64,000 bases of DNA from Rhipidocladum racemiflorum. Its lineage: Eukaryota > Streptophyta > Magnoliopsida > Poales > Poaceae. Both the position numbers and the translations under genes were made by a program. The stretch lies in contig CM070579.1 of the NCBI GenBank assembly GCA_036346355.1, positions 9,734,001-9,798,000 of the forward strand. Reading direction: 5' to 3'. Under the pieces are notes generated by a model. The model saw only the letters and a list, made by a program, of their open reading frames with translations, had not been told where the DNA came from and searched no databases. This document shows positions 21,385 through 31,500 of this stretch, in pieces. Every line of letters begins with the position of its first letter. The first letter of the stretch is position 1.

Positions 21385-22910
21385 CTACTTGAGCCCATAA
21401 AGAGACTGGTTTAGAAGGCAAACATGGTTAGGCTTGTTTGGGTTAACGAAACCAGCGGGCTGCTGACAGTATACCGTCTGAAAGAGGTTGCCATTGAGGA
21501 AGGCATTCTTGACGTCGAGCTGATGAATGGGCCAGTTGTTGTAGACAGCAATGGAGAGGACTGTACGGATGGTGGTCGGCTTGATGACGGGACTGAATGT
21601 CTTGTCGTAGTCGATACCTGGTTGTTGAGAGAATCCGCGTAGGACCCAACGAGCCTTGTATCGAGCAAGAGAACCGTCTGAGTTGTATTTGTGACGATAG
21701 ATCCACTTGCCGGTGACAATGTTGGCACCGGCAGGTGCAGCTACAAGATCCCATGTATTGTTGGTGGTGAGAGCATGAAATTCATCAACCATGGCAGCTC
21801 GCCAATTGGGATCATTCAGTGCCCCATGATAGGTCTTCGGAAGAGGAGAAACCGGAACAACCGAGGTGGACGTCTGAAGATCGAAGATTTTCTTGGGCAT
21901 GCGAAAACCATCTTTGCCACAAGTCATCATGGAGTAGTCATTGACGACTCGTGGAATGGGGACTATCCGTGCTTCATGTTCCGTGGTGGTGGCCGAGCTG
22001 GACTGTACACCGGAGCCAGAGTCAATAACCGAGTCTGGATCGAAGCCTGGAGCCAGCGAGCCAGGCAGCGCGTCGATTGAGCCGAGTAAAGGGTGAGCTA
22101 AGCCGTCACGTGGAAAGCCAACGCGTGGGGAGTTGGCCTGACTTGCGCGTGAGGCTAGGCCACCACGCGATGGAGAGGAGGCGCACGGGGGGACGCAGTC
22201 TGCGGAGTCAGCACTGTGTCTTGCAGGCGGGGCAACCGTGCAAGCTGGAGAGCGCAGATTTTGGGCCACGCTATCTAAAGGATGCGGTGCGCCAACTCGG
22301 ATGAGATCAACTACCGATTGTGCGCCATCTTTGATGATTGCATGCGTGGGAGCACGATCTGGACAACACGTCGCATCGGCTCGAGCGCGATCCACGCCGC
22401 GGCTGCATGCAAGAGCGTCGAGGTGGCCGCAACGTCCTGGTCCATGGGGCCCGCTGTGGCATGCGGGGTTGCCATGGTCCATTGGAGGATGAACTGCACA
22501 GGCGCCGGTTCATCTGCATCAAGAAATGAATATGTGTTTGCAGAAGGAGGAGTCCTTGTCGCAAATGGAATGGTTAGTTCGTCGAACACAATGTGTCTAG
22601 AGATGATGATGCGATTTGTGGTGAGGTCCATGCACCGATATCCCTTGTGGTTGTCCGGATAACCGAGAAAGATGCATTCAGCAGAAAGCGAGGCGAGTTT
22701 GTGAGGCATGGTGGCGGAGGTGTTAGGATAGCAGCGACATCCGAAAACATGAAGATGGTCATAGGAGGGGTTGGATCCAAAGAGTGTTTGAAAGGGAGTG
22801 GAGTGGTGGAGTGTCTTGGTGGGGTGACGATTCAGGAGATAGGTGGCGGTATGAAGGGCCTCAACCCAATAGGGTGGTGGAAGAGATGCTTGGAACAGGA
22901 GGGAGCGCAC
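21385..22910 (-). pseudogene. pol (IN-RT): copia integrase C-terminus and RT N-terminal part
   Basis: 22910-22311 carries the integrase tail (YLLNRHPTKTL, LFGSNPSYDHLHVFGCRCY, FLGYPDNHKGYRC). 22482-21385 carries RT (WRAAMVDEFHALTTNNTWDL, GKWIYRHKYNSDGS, ARWVLRGFSQQPGIDYDKTFSPV, LDVKNAFLNGNL, LNQSLYGLK). The two frames overlap by a frameshift near 22310-22480, and a stop follows LYGLK. Confidence 0.9.
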
Positions 22911-23084
22911 GATATTGTTGGTTGTGTGGATTATTCGTTCAGCTCTACCATTTTGGGGAGAGGTGTGAGGGTAGGAGAGGCGAAGCTGAATACCGTGCGT
23001 GAGTAGGAAAGAACGGGTGGCGGAATTATCAAATTCACGATGGTTGTCGCATTGAATGTGTTTGAGTTGAGCCCCAAATTGTGT

Positions 23085-23549
23085 CTAAGCATAGGAACAT
23101 AAGTTTTTGAGGTGGGAGAAAGTTTCGGATTTAAGTTTTAGGCGAAAGGTCCAAAGATAATGAGTGAAATCATCCAAGACCACAAGATAATACTTAAATC
23201 CAGAAATACTTAACACAGGTGATGTCCACAAATCCCAATGGATTAAGTCAAAAGGTTTATTTGCTCGTGACAACGATGGGGAAAAAGGGAGATGAACATG
23301 ACGTGCCAATTGACATGCATGACATATAGACGTGCCAATGTTATTTTTGTCTAAAGGAAGGGCAGTAGATGAACATAAACGAAGAAGAGCTTGGTCGCCG
23401 ATGTGTTCGAGATGACAATGCCAATTTATGGTGGAGGTGGATGAGGTGGTAAGGGCATGGGGCGACGGAGGAGGCACCGGAGAGAAGGGGTAGATGTCTC
23501 CAGAGCTATTGCACCTGTGAATCATGGTCTTGGTCCGGAGATCTTTCAC
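23085..23549 (-). pseudogene. pol (IN): copia GAG-pre-integrase and integrase core start
   Basis: HCHLEHIGDQALLRL...ICHACQLARHVHLPF is the zinc-binding pre-integrase domain. FDLIHWDLWTSPVLSISGFKYYLVVLDDFTHYLW contains the first catalytic aspartates of the rve core. The frame ends at LCSYA. Sequence between 22910 and 23085 carries the rest of the core in other frames. Confidence 0.85.
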
Positions 23550-23889
23550 ATAAAATCCAAAAGGGTCAAATTCAATGGAGCAATGATTATCTGTAGTGAA
23601 TTTGCGGACAGAAATAAGATTTTTGATGATGTTTGGGGAGATTAGAACATTAGAAAGAGAGAGAGATCTGGTGAGAGATGAAAGAGTCGCATGGCCGATA
23701 GCTATGACAGGAAGGACAGAGCCATTGCCAACAATGACCTGGGTGGAGGGAGTTGTGTTGGGTAGAAATGAAGAGAGATGACGAGTGTTGGAGGTGAAAT
23801 GGGAGGATGCACTTGAGTCCTTATACCAAGTCTAGGCAAGCGGCTGCAGGGGACATGGCGTTCATTGCCTGGATGAGAGATGCCTGATC

Positions 23890-24986
23890 CTAGGACGGCG
23901 CGGTGTTGTAGGTGGCCTGGGGCATAGCTTGGGGCGCCATAGGTGGTGCCATGGCAAGATGAGCTTGTGGGGTGCCTGGGTGTGCGCCGAGAATTCTGGG
24001 AGCACCATGGTATGGTGCCCCAGAACCACCATGGTGTGGTGCTGATCCTCGCACAACTGGCCACATAGGAAATGTGCCGGTCCAAGGGTTGTAGAGAGGC
24101 GCAACGACGGTGGGTTGGCTGTAACCGTGAGAGTTGTTGCGATTCTTGTTTTTGTTCTTGTTCTTGTTCTTGTTCTTGGGCTTGTTGGACGAGGAGCCTG
24201 TGGTGGTGCCACGGGCCGACGGTTTGTTGTTGGAGGTAGGGGAGACGACGAAGGCCGATGTGGTGCCAGGCGAGGTGAGAGGGAGGTCAGCCTCTTCCAA
24301 GAGCAGCATGGAGCGCGCTTGCTGAAAAGACGGGAACGACGTTCTTGTCTTGATGATAGTGGCGATGTTGCGGTCGGTGTCATTGAGGCCACTAAGAAGA
24401 GTAAGGACAAGAGTGTCCTCATTGACCGGGCGCTGGATGTTGGCAAGGGCATCCATGTAGGTCTTCAGCTTCTGGGAGTAGGCGAGTATGGAGAGATTGC
24501 CTTGTCGCGTGTTGCGAAAATCGGCCTCAAGGGCAAGGGCACGCGAGATCTTGTTGTCGCGGAACAGGTCCTCGAGACACTGCCATATGGTGCGGGCCTG
24601 AGCATTAGATGGGATCACGATGTTGAGTATGTCCTCCGAGATGGAAGCGTAGAGGAGGGAGAGAACGGCATAGTTGGTGGTCGTCCAGGCGGCGGACGGT
24701 TGAGCAGGAGCGTCGACAAGGAGATGGTCCATCGTGTCGAACTTGCCGGCCATGACGAGGAAGAGCTCGCGCCACCTTGTGTAGTTGGGAGGGTGTAGTT
24801 CGAGCTAGATGGGGACGTGCGTGCGCACGTTAATGGTAGAGAGCGCGGAAGCAGGTGGCATGGCCGGGACGTTGGCTGTGACGTTGGCAACACCCTGAGC
24901 AGTGGCTGCATCTGCAGCGGCCTGGCGGCATTTGCATTGGCGGCCGATGCGGGCGGCGGCCGTCCGGCGAGGCGTTGTCGGCCATG
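23890..24986 (-). pseudogene. gag: copia gag (UBN2-type) with early stop
   Basis: A candidate start ATG is at 24986. The gag core is open from 24753 to 23890 (FDTMDHLLVD, YAVLSLLYASISEDILNIV, ARTIWQCLEDLF, LSILAYSQKLKTYMDALANI, ATIIKTRTSFPSFQQARSMLLLEE), followed by a Lys/Asn-rich stretch and a Pro/Ala/His-rich tail. A TAG lies in frame just upstream of the conserved NYTRWRELFLVMAGKF block (about 24805-24807). Confidence 0.88.
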
Positions 24987-25041
24987 GCGAAGAGGGTGGT
25001 GGGGTGAGGAGGAGGTAGGTTCGGAGATTAGTCTTATACCA

Positions 25042-25438
25042 TGAAAGAGTGAAAGCGAGAGATGATTTGGTGAATCACACTTATTCATTCTATGGAGAGA
25101 ATACGTATATATAGTACGTGGGAGTGTATAGGCATCATCCGGATGTTTTTGTCCCAAAAAACATTCAAACTTTGGACCGTACGATCAAAACACACATCCG
25201 TAAGATTAATCCACCTCGAATTCAGGGGAAGCATGCATTGATCTGAAAGCAAATCCAATGGCCAAGAATTTGGATGATGGTTGCTAAAGAAAACATCCGG
25301 ATGAAACTTATCAAAACCCATAGTACAATACAGGCATGCACGCATGCATGGCAAGGACCGGCCAATAAGGAGCCCAATTGCCGGGAGGCTAAACTAGGAA
25401 AGAGCTGATAATACAAATAATGTTTACATATTCCAACA
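25042..25438 (-). repeat. 5' LTR of the minus-strand copia element, with nested MITE
   Basis: 397 bp compared with 197 bp in the 3' LTR. The excess is the nested Mutator-type MITE (200 bp plus 9-bp TSD), offset by a 9-bp length difference in the TGCATGC-rich part. Confidence 0.92.
25120..25319. mobile_element. Mutator-type MITE, copy 2 (200 bp), inside an LTR
   Basis: Starts GGGAGTGTATAGG and ends CTTATCAAAACCC, the reverse orientation of copy 1 at 4690. The 9-bp flanks are ATAGTACGT and ATAGTACAA (7 of 9 match). The uninterrupted sister LTR at 20128 shows the empty site. Confidence 0.88.
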
Positions 25439-25443
25439 CATAA

Positions 25444-25587
25444 CTGAAAATATGTGATGTAATGGTCGCCGCCCGACTAAACATACCAATAGTCATCAAA
25501 TTCATATGGGCTACTGAGATTGACAAGCATAACAGCATAGCTGCTTTATCCGCATGAAGTCGTGTAAACCAGAAATGAATTAACAAA
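25444..25587. other. Short unassigned sequence between two insertions
   Basis: Continuation of the sequence hosting the minus-strand copia element. No coding signal seen. Confidence 0.3.
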
Positions 25588-25589
25588 TA

Positions 25590-25856
25590 CTCCCTCCGAT
25601 TGGAAATGTAAGGGGTTTTAGGTCTCTATACTATTTGTAAAATATAAGGGGTTCTAGTATCCCAAGGCTAAATTTAGCCCATTTCTTCCAGTTTTGCCCT
25701 TGTTCCATTTATTACCCTTGTACAATTTTCCATGTCTCTTTTTTATGCGAACGTGCTCTTTAATGAACAATAACTAAGGGTATTTTAGTCTATTCACCAA
25801 GCTTCTAAATATGTGTGCACAAGGCTAAAACCCCTTACATTTCCAATCGGAGGGAG
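25590..25856. mobile_element. Stowaway (Tc1/mariner) MITE, 267 bp
   Basis: Terminal inverted repeats of about 32 bp, CTCCCTCCGATTGGAAATGT... and its complement, with TA on each side (25588-25589, 25857-25858). The two ends are near-perfect complements, so the insertion looks recent. A half-element-like TACTCCCTCCCATCCCAGG follows at about 25871. Confidence 0.95.
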
Positions 25857-26029
25857 TATGAAGCAAGACCTACTCCCTCCCATCCCAGGAATAGTTGAAG
25901 AAAGTTATCTCTATCGGATTCCACCGCAGCAAAGCTATCAGAGCTGTTGTATTTCTTTTGACCATATACTCCCTATATTACATTCGGGAGAAAGGGCCGC
26001 AGGGGAGCCACCCCACGTGGTGCTCCCCA

Positions 26030-27200
26030 CTCTCTCTCCTCGTTTTGCAAAAAAAATCCTCCAGTTTTTAAAATTACGGATAGGTTCTTTTAATTTTCGT
26101 AGAGGTTCTTCGCGATTTCCTGTGAGGGGAGAATTTTTTTCCCCGGTTCGCGTTTAGGTCCCTCGTTTGCCGTGTTACAAAAAAAACCTTCTGTTAAATA
26201 TGAATCGCAGATGAACCCTTTCATAGTTTTTCAAAATAGCGAATAGGTCCAAAATTATAACAAATAGGCCCCTGCACTTTACGTTCAGGTCCTTTCTCCG
26301 TTTTTTCCGGAAAAAATGTTTTCGTGGTCCGTTTTTTCTCCGGAGCATACAAAAATATTTTCGTTGCCCGTTTCCCCTAAAAAAAATATTTTTATGGTCC
26401 GTTTTTTCTTTGGAGTATGCGGAAAATATTTTCGTTTGCCGTTTCTCCATACAAAAAATATTTTCGTTGCCCGTTTTCCCTAAAAAAAATATTTTTATGG
26501 TCCGTTTTTTCTTCGGAGTATGCGAAAAATATTTTCGTTCGCCGTTTCTCCAAAAAAAATTGTAAATTCGTTTTCCGTCCGTCGTTTTCCCGTTTTTTTT
26601 TGCGTTTTTACCTTATTTTCCCCGAAAAAAAATGTTTCCATTTGCCGTTCTTCCCCGAAAAAAACGAAAATTCATTTTTCGCCCGTCGTTTCTCCATTTG
26701 TGTCCATTTTTCCTCGCTTTTTCTCGAGAAGATTGTTTTTGTGGTCCTTTTTCCCTCGTTTCCCTCGGAAAAAAAATTCGTAGTCCGTTTGTAAATCTAT
26801 TTTCCGTTCACGCGCGAAAACATTTTTCGCGGATTACGAAGACATTTTTTCTACGGGAAACGAGAAAAACGGACAGCGAAAATATTTTCCTGCGCCACGG
26901 TTTTTCTTGGGAAAATATTTTCGCTGTCCGTTTTTCTCGTTTCCCATAGAAAAAATGTCTTCGTAATCCGCGAAAAATATTTTCGTAGTCCATTTTTCCT
27001 CGTTTCCCCCGGGAAAAAATTGTTTTCTTCGTGCTGCGTTTACCCTCCAAAATTTTTTTTTCCCGTTCCCCCAAAAAAAATGCTTTCGTGGTTCATTTTC
27101 CCTTATTTTTCCCAAAAAAAAAGTTTTCGTGGTCCATTTGTTCTCCGAAAAAACAACACAATTTTTTTTCCGTTCACGTGCGCGGCGTGCGCCGCGCTCA
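26030..27200. repeat. Degenerate AT-rich repeat block with imperfect tandem units
   Basis: Made of variants of AAAATATTTTCG, GGTCCGTTTTTTC and CGCCGTTTCTCC. Two units of about 105-110 bp repeat between roughly 26340 and 26560 (ATTTTTATGGTCCGTTTTTTC...GGAGTATGCG). Many overlapping frames run through it because stops are rare in this composition; none has a recognisable domain. Confidence 0.7.
26822..26978. repeat. 69-bp near-perfect inverted repeat with 19-bp loop
   Basis: Arms 26822-26890 and 26910-26978 pair over 69 bases with one mismatch. A transcript in either direction would fold into a long hairpin. No TIR/TSD pattern of a known MITE was found. Confidence 0.93.
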
Positions 27201-28139
27201 TTTTTCTAGTTATCACTATGTAGACACACATGCAGTTATGGAATGGTCCTGTAGTTATGGAGTGGTACTTGCAGTTACCATTAGCATCTACAAATGCCTT
27301 CCAGTGATGTACTTTTTTTTTGCAAGTTGCAGACTTACAGCTGCATCGATCCCAAATATTTACTTTAGTCTTTTTATGATATAGTTTCATTCATTTAACT
27401 GCTGCCTTTTCAGCCTTGCAATTATAAAACAACCGCTTTTTTGAAGTTCAATCATCAATATAAGCTGATGGTTAACTCATTTATGCCTACAAAACTAGCT
27501 GTATGCTGTTTTTAGTCTTCCTGTATGTTGTTTTGTATCCAGGCTTCTGATGACAATACAGATTTCTTTGCTAACGGCATGATCACACTGAGATTGATTC
27601 CTCACTGTTGCTTGGTGCTTGTGAAGTGTGTGTTTTCCCTTAGAAATTATAACCTTTGTAACACTAACTATCAGATTTACCTTTTGGTGGAATAAGCCAT
27701 GTGAAGAGCGGTTTATTTTTTCACGTGTTGGAAGATTTCATTTGAATTACAATCTTAAAAACTGAAAAGGCAAAATTTGGTATGTTGAGAGGAAAGAGAA
27801 TGTCTTACTGCAACGAAATGTCATGGTAAGGGTGATTAATTCGTAACTTGGATTTGCAGTTCTCTGAGGTGCTATATAAAACTTTGGGTTCTTGATGATC
27901 AGTGCCGTTGTTGATGTCTAGCTGAACATGATGGATTGTGTGACAGAACCCTACCTTGGCGACGCCCACGGCTGTTTTGGTGATGTCCCCGGCCAACACC
28001 TCGGTGGCGTCTTCGGCTCCAACGACTTGTCGGCATCTCCAGCGGCGAGCCAACACGAGGGCTTCAACGTCGGTATCAAGGGCATAGTTTAGGCACCTGT
28101 GATGATGACTACGGCGGCTTCCACGACAAGGCCATGGAC
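27201..28139. other. Low-repeat-looking stretch, possible host gene debris
   Basis: Contains an exon-like piece after TTGTATCCAG at about 27542 (ASDDNTDFFANGMITLR) and the 54-codon frame at 27928-28092. Neither matches a family I recognise. Sequence complexity is higher than in the flanking repeats. Confidence 0.3.
27928..28092 (+). CDS. Unrecognised 54-codon frame next to a copia insertion
   Basis: Reads MMDCVTEPYLGDAHGCFGD and ends NVGIKGIV. The Gly/His/Asp-rich composition, with GC-rich codons in an AT-rich region, hints at a former exon. Just downstream, GTCDDDYGGFHDKAMDS runs up to the copia insertion at 28145, and GGGKLWNA continues on the other side at about 30122, as if the element had entered an exon. 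No domain recognised; may be a pseudogene fragment. Confidence 0.25.
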   Translation: MMDCVTEPYLGDAHGCFGDVPGQHLGGVFGSNDLSASPAASQHEGFNVGIKGIV

Positions 28140-28144
28140 AGCGT

Positions 28145-30117
28145 TGTTGGAACTAATCTTGTAATTAAGATAGAAAAGTGTCCTTGAAGTCCAAGTAGTA
28201 CACGGTATGGAGTCGTGTCCGAGTTGCATGTTTTGTCCGAGTCGTGTGTGGACGCAGTAGCCTTTATAAGGCACAGTGTAGCCTAGTATTAACGTGTGCA
28301 AAGAAAAGTAATAAAGCAGAGGTTGAGCACCACAAAATTCTTTCAAGTTTGCTTTGTTCTGATGTTTTGCCAATAGTACAGAACTCGACGAGTATTGTTC
28401 TAGACATCCTGAAGTCTGAAGTATATAACAACAAGATTCAGGCTTGCAGATTCAGGGTATTGAATCCTACATTTGGTATCAGAGCTTGAAGTTTTTGCAT
28501 ACCCAAGATAATGGAAGGTTCGCCGGGTAGTGGAGTTACCCATCTTGGGGAGGCTTCAACAAAAACGGTGGCGAGAGAAGGCACCATAAGCCTTCAGTAT
28601 CCGATGCTCACACAAGGAGTTTGGGCGGCAGTAGAGGGCAATGAGCTGGTCGATGAGCGCAAGGACTAGATGGCTCTCGCCGCCATATTCCAAGCTGTGC
28701 CTGAGGCCAAGATAATGGTCTTCGCCGAGAAGAAGACGTCCAAGGAGGCCTGGAACACCCTAGAAGAGATGCATGTCGGTTCCGATCGTGTCAAGGAGGC
28801 ACGAGTACAGACCCTCACAAGAGACTTCGAGGACCTGTACATGAAGGAGACGGAGTCCATCAATGATTTTGCCATGAAGCTGACCACCATCGTCAACGAG
28901 ATACGAGCACTCGGAGACAAGATGGAGGAGCATACAGTCGTGAAGAAGTTTCTCCGTGCCGTCCCTGACAGGTTCCTGCCGATCATCTCTACCCTCGAGC
29001 AGTTTGTTGATATCAAGACGATGAAGATTGCCGAAGTGGTCGGGCGTCTTAAAGCGTATGAGGAGCGCAACAAGGTTCGGCGGCGAGTCGAGGAAGGTGA
29101 GAACCTTCTACTCATCCGCAACGAGTGGGAAGCCAAAGCCAAGGAGAAGAGCGCCAATAATTTTAGCAAGAAGAACAACTATGACAAAACGAAGATGCAC
29201 TGCTACAACTGCCAAGAGTACGGGCACTTTGCTAGGGAGTGCCGCGAGCAGAAGAAGGCGATAAAGACTGAGGCATTATTTGCTACATCAGATGCAGAGG
29301 ATGAGCCAGTATTAGTTTGAAGCTAGGTGAGGAGGTGCTCAAATAAAGATATTTAGGTCTTAGTCGGCATATAGATAATTGCATGTAGAAGAGTCTAGGA
29401 CATTGAGAAGTTATTGTCGTCAGTTCTTGTTGTGTCTGTGCACGAGAGTTTTTGTAGGCACGTCCAAGTTTCTCGTAGGGTGAGCTCTAATGCGAGTCTG
29501 CGTATCACCGTCAAGTTGGGTTACCGGTGAAAAGAAAATTAGAGCTGGGCTCCGATGCGTGTCTGCGTATCACCGTCAACTTGTGTTACCGGTGAAAAGA
29601 CAATTGGAGAGGAGGCAAAAGGTCATGATCGCCGGCAAGGTGCGTCACTGGTGGTATGGCTAGCAAGAAGAAGGCGGAACTCCTTGGAGAAGCGTTCATC
29701 GTCTCTGTCGAATAAAAGTTGGACAAATCGTAGTTGTGACTGATTGCCTCAACATGTTAGAAATTAAGCGTTACAAGATTAGGGGGTGAATGTTGTAACT
29801 AATCTTGTAATCAAGATAGGAAAGTGTCCTTGAAGTCTGAGTAGTACATGGTATGGAGTTGTGTCCGAGTTGCATGTTTTGTCCGAGTCGCATGTGGAGG
29901 CAGTAGCCTTTATAAGGCACAGTATAGCCTTGTATTAACGTGTGCAAAGAAAAATAATAAAGCAGAGGTTGAGCACCACAAAATTCTTTCAAGTTTGCTT
30001 TGTTCTGATGTTTCGCCAATAGTACAGAACTCGACGAGTATTGTTCTAGACATCCTGAAATCTAAAGTATACAACAACAAGATTCAGGCTTGCAGATTCT
30101 GGGTATTGAATCCTACA
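28145..30117 (+). mobile_element. Gag-only non-autonomous copia element (1,973 bp)
   Basis: Two LTRs of exactly 327 bp (28145-28471, 29791-30117), both starting TGTTG and ending AATCCTACA. The PBS TGGTATCAGAGC is at 28474-28485. A purine run (TTAGGGGGTGAA) precedes the 3' LTR. Flanks AGCGT and AGCGC agree at 4 of 5 bases. The interior encodes gag and then a non-coding stretch with a duplicated GCGTATCACCGTCAA block. There is no protease, integrase, RT or RNase H. About 18 differences between the LTRs (about 5%). Confidence 0.9.
28511..29320 (+). pseudogene. gag: copia gag of the non-autonomous element, one early TAG
   Basis: ATG at 28511 closely follows the PBS. The frame is open except for TAG at 28667, just before MALAAIFQAVPEAK. 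From 28670 it is open for 216 codons: EAWNTLEEMHVGSDRVKEARVQ, FAMKLTTIVNEIRALG, VVKKFLRAVPDRFLPIISTLEQF, and a CCHC knuckle CYNCQEYGHFAREC. The frame then ends naturally at 29320. Retention of a long gag frame with no pol fits elements that supply Gag but borrow polymerase. Confidence 0.88.
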
Positions 30118-30122
30118 AGCGC

Positions 30123-30670
30123 GGCGGCAAACTCTGGAATGCATCGTGAGTTGTCAACATCCTTAGACGGCGAGCGTAGTCGACGAGCCAGCATGCAGGT
30201 GTACTAAGCCTTGTATCGACCATCTCTAGTTTGAGAGATAATTTGTGATGACCTCCAGCAGCTCATGTACTGCAGCGACCTCCTCGTGTTCTAGCCAACA
30301 GCGAACTCCAAGCACGGCTGTCGACGGAGCTTTTGGTTTGCCGGCGGGCTGTTTGGAAGGAGTGACTGGCCGGTGTAGACTGTTGTAAATATTGCGATAA
30401 TAAGAATAAGTATACAATACTGATTCCAAATAACAATATGAAGATTACATAATTCAAATATAGAAAAATTAACATAATAAAAAAGATAAAACATATCATA
30501 GAATTTATATCAACTATGCAAAGAATCATGTCTAATAAAACAAATTAATAAACATAAGAGTATTTCGGATTGCTCTCAGGTGCCGGGCTGCTGAAAATAA
30601 AATCTTCAGCCTCCTTGCCACTCGGTGTAGGGCTACTAGAGACTAGCTCTTACCTCCACTACACTAGATT
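30123..30670. other. Unassigned stretch, partly AT-rich
   Basis: 30123-30240 may continue the interrupted exon-like sequence. 30375-30560 is AT-rich, and 30570-30660 is a short GC-balanced piece. No supported gene. Confidence 0.3.
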
Positions 30671-30672
30671 TA

Positions 30673-31088
30673 GGTCCTGTTTGGGGGAGCTGTGCTTCAG
30701 CTTTGGGCCTAAAGCTCCCCCAAACAGCCCAACTGCAAAGCAGCTGCACAGCTAAGCCACAGCTGAAGCACCCCTAAAAACCACAGCTGGTAGCAAGGTG
30801 CTTTTCAGTTGTGACTTCGCTCAACCGCCTTCTTACTCGCTTTGTTTCCCTTCTCACCCCATCGTCTCCCCGCCTGATCACCTCCTCGACTCCATCCGGC
30901 TCAAGCGCCGCCTCCTCGACTCCCTCCTCACTTGGGCCCACATGGTTACCCCCCAAAAACTACAGCTGCAGCAGCCAGTTTACCAAACGACATATCAAGA
31001 AAAGCCACAGCTGTCAGCTACAGCTGTTTTACAACTCAACAAACCAAAAGCAGCTTTTCAGCCCAGCCATAGCCCCCCAAACAGGCCC
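30673..31088. mobile_element. PIF/Harbinger-like MITE with CT-rich insert (416 bp)
   Basis: Ends GGTCCTGTTTGGGGG and the complement of CCCCCCAAACAGGCCC, with TTA on both sides (30670-30672, 31089-31091). Inverted AGCTGTGGCTT-type blocks recur inside the ends. The centre (about 30825-30955) is a GC-balanced, CT-rich open stretch different in composition from the ends; it may be captured host sequence. Confidence 0.75.
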
Positions 31089-31091
31089 TTA

Positions 31092-31500
31092 ATTAACAAT
31101 AATTGAGCTAAAAAATTAACTAAACAAATAAGGCTTTGAATCCTCACATTTCTAATCATGCACAATAAAGTATTTATATTCAATTTCACTGTTCAATTGT
31201 TCAGAATTCAGAGTATGATTAGTTCAGTCAACATATTACTTTTCAATCGAACTACTAAATCTGTGAACAGAGCATCCAACAAGTACTTGACAGTGATCAA
31301 CAGTGCATCAAAGCAACATGTACAATCATCAATTGAAGATGAAAATAGGTACTGAACAATGATAAAGCTCTAAAATAGTGAATGACTACTAATACTTTCT
31401 AGCAATAACAGGAAGAACTGCTAGCAGTTCTAGGCCAGATTTACAACTTCAATTTGTTTAATTCATTAGTTGACCTAATTTGTATCATAGAGCAACAAGC
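31092..31500. other. AT-rich unassigned stretch
   Basis: Between a MITE and an old LTR. No coding or repeat signature recognised. Confidence 0.3.

Larger units (their letters stand above)
20128..25438 (-). mobile_element. Ty1/copia element, Hopscotch/Retrofit-like (5,311 bp), TSD CATAA
   Basis: Runs right to left. CATAA flanks both sides (20123-20127, 25439-25443). The 5' LTR (25042-25438) is followed by a TGGTATAAGACT primer site; the 3' LTR (20128-20324) is preceded by the purine run GGGGGGCTAT. Gag, integrase, RT and RNase H are recognisable in copia order, all with stops or frameshifts. Short LTRs and total size fit the Ale/Retrofit (Hopscotch) lineage, from family knowledge. Confidence 0.93.

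Noticed and set aside
24115..24798. 227-codon plus-strand ORF with Val/Leu-rich start
   Set aside because: Antisense shadow of the copia gag at 23890-24753.
26417..27384. Many Phe/Lys-rich ORFs on both strands
   Set aside because: Product of the TTTTCG/AAAATATT degenerate repeat; no starts, motifs or splice logic.
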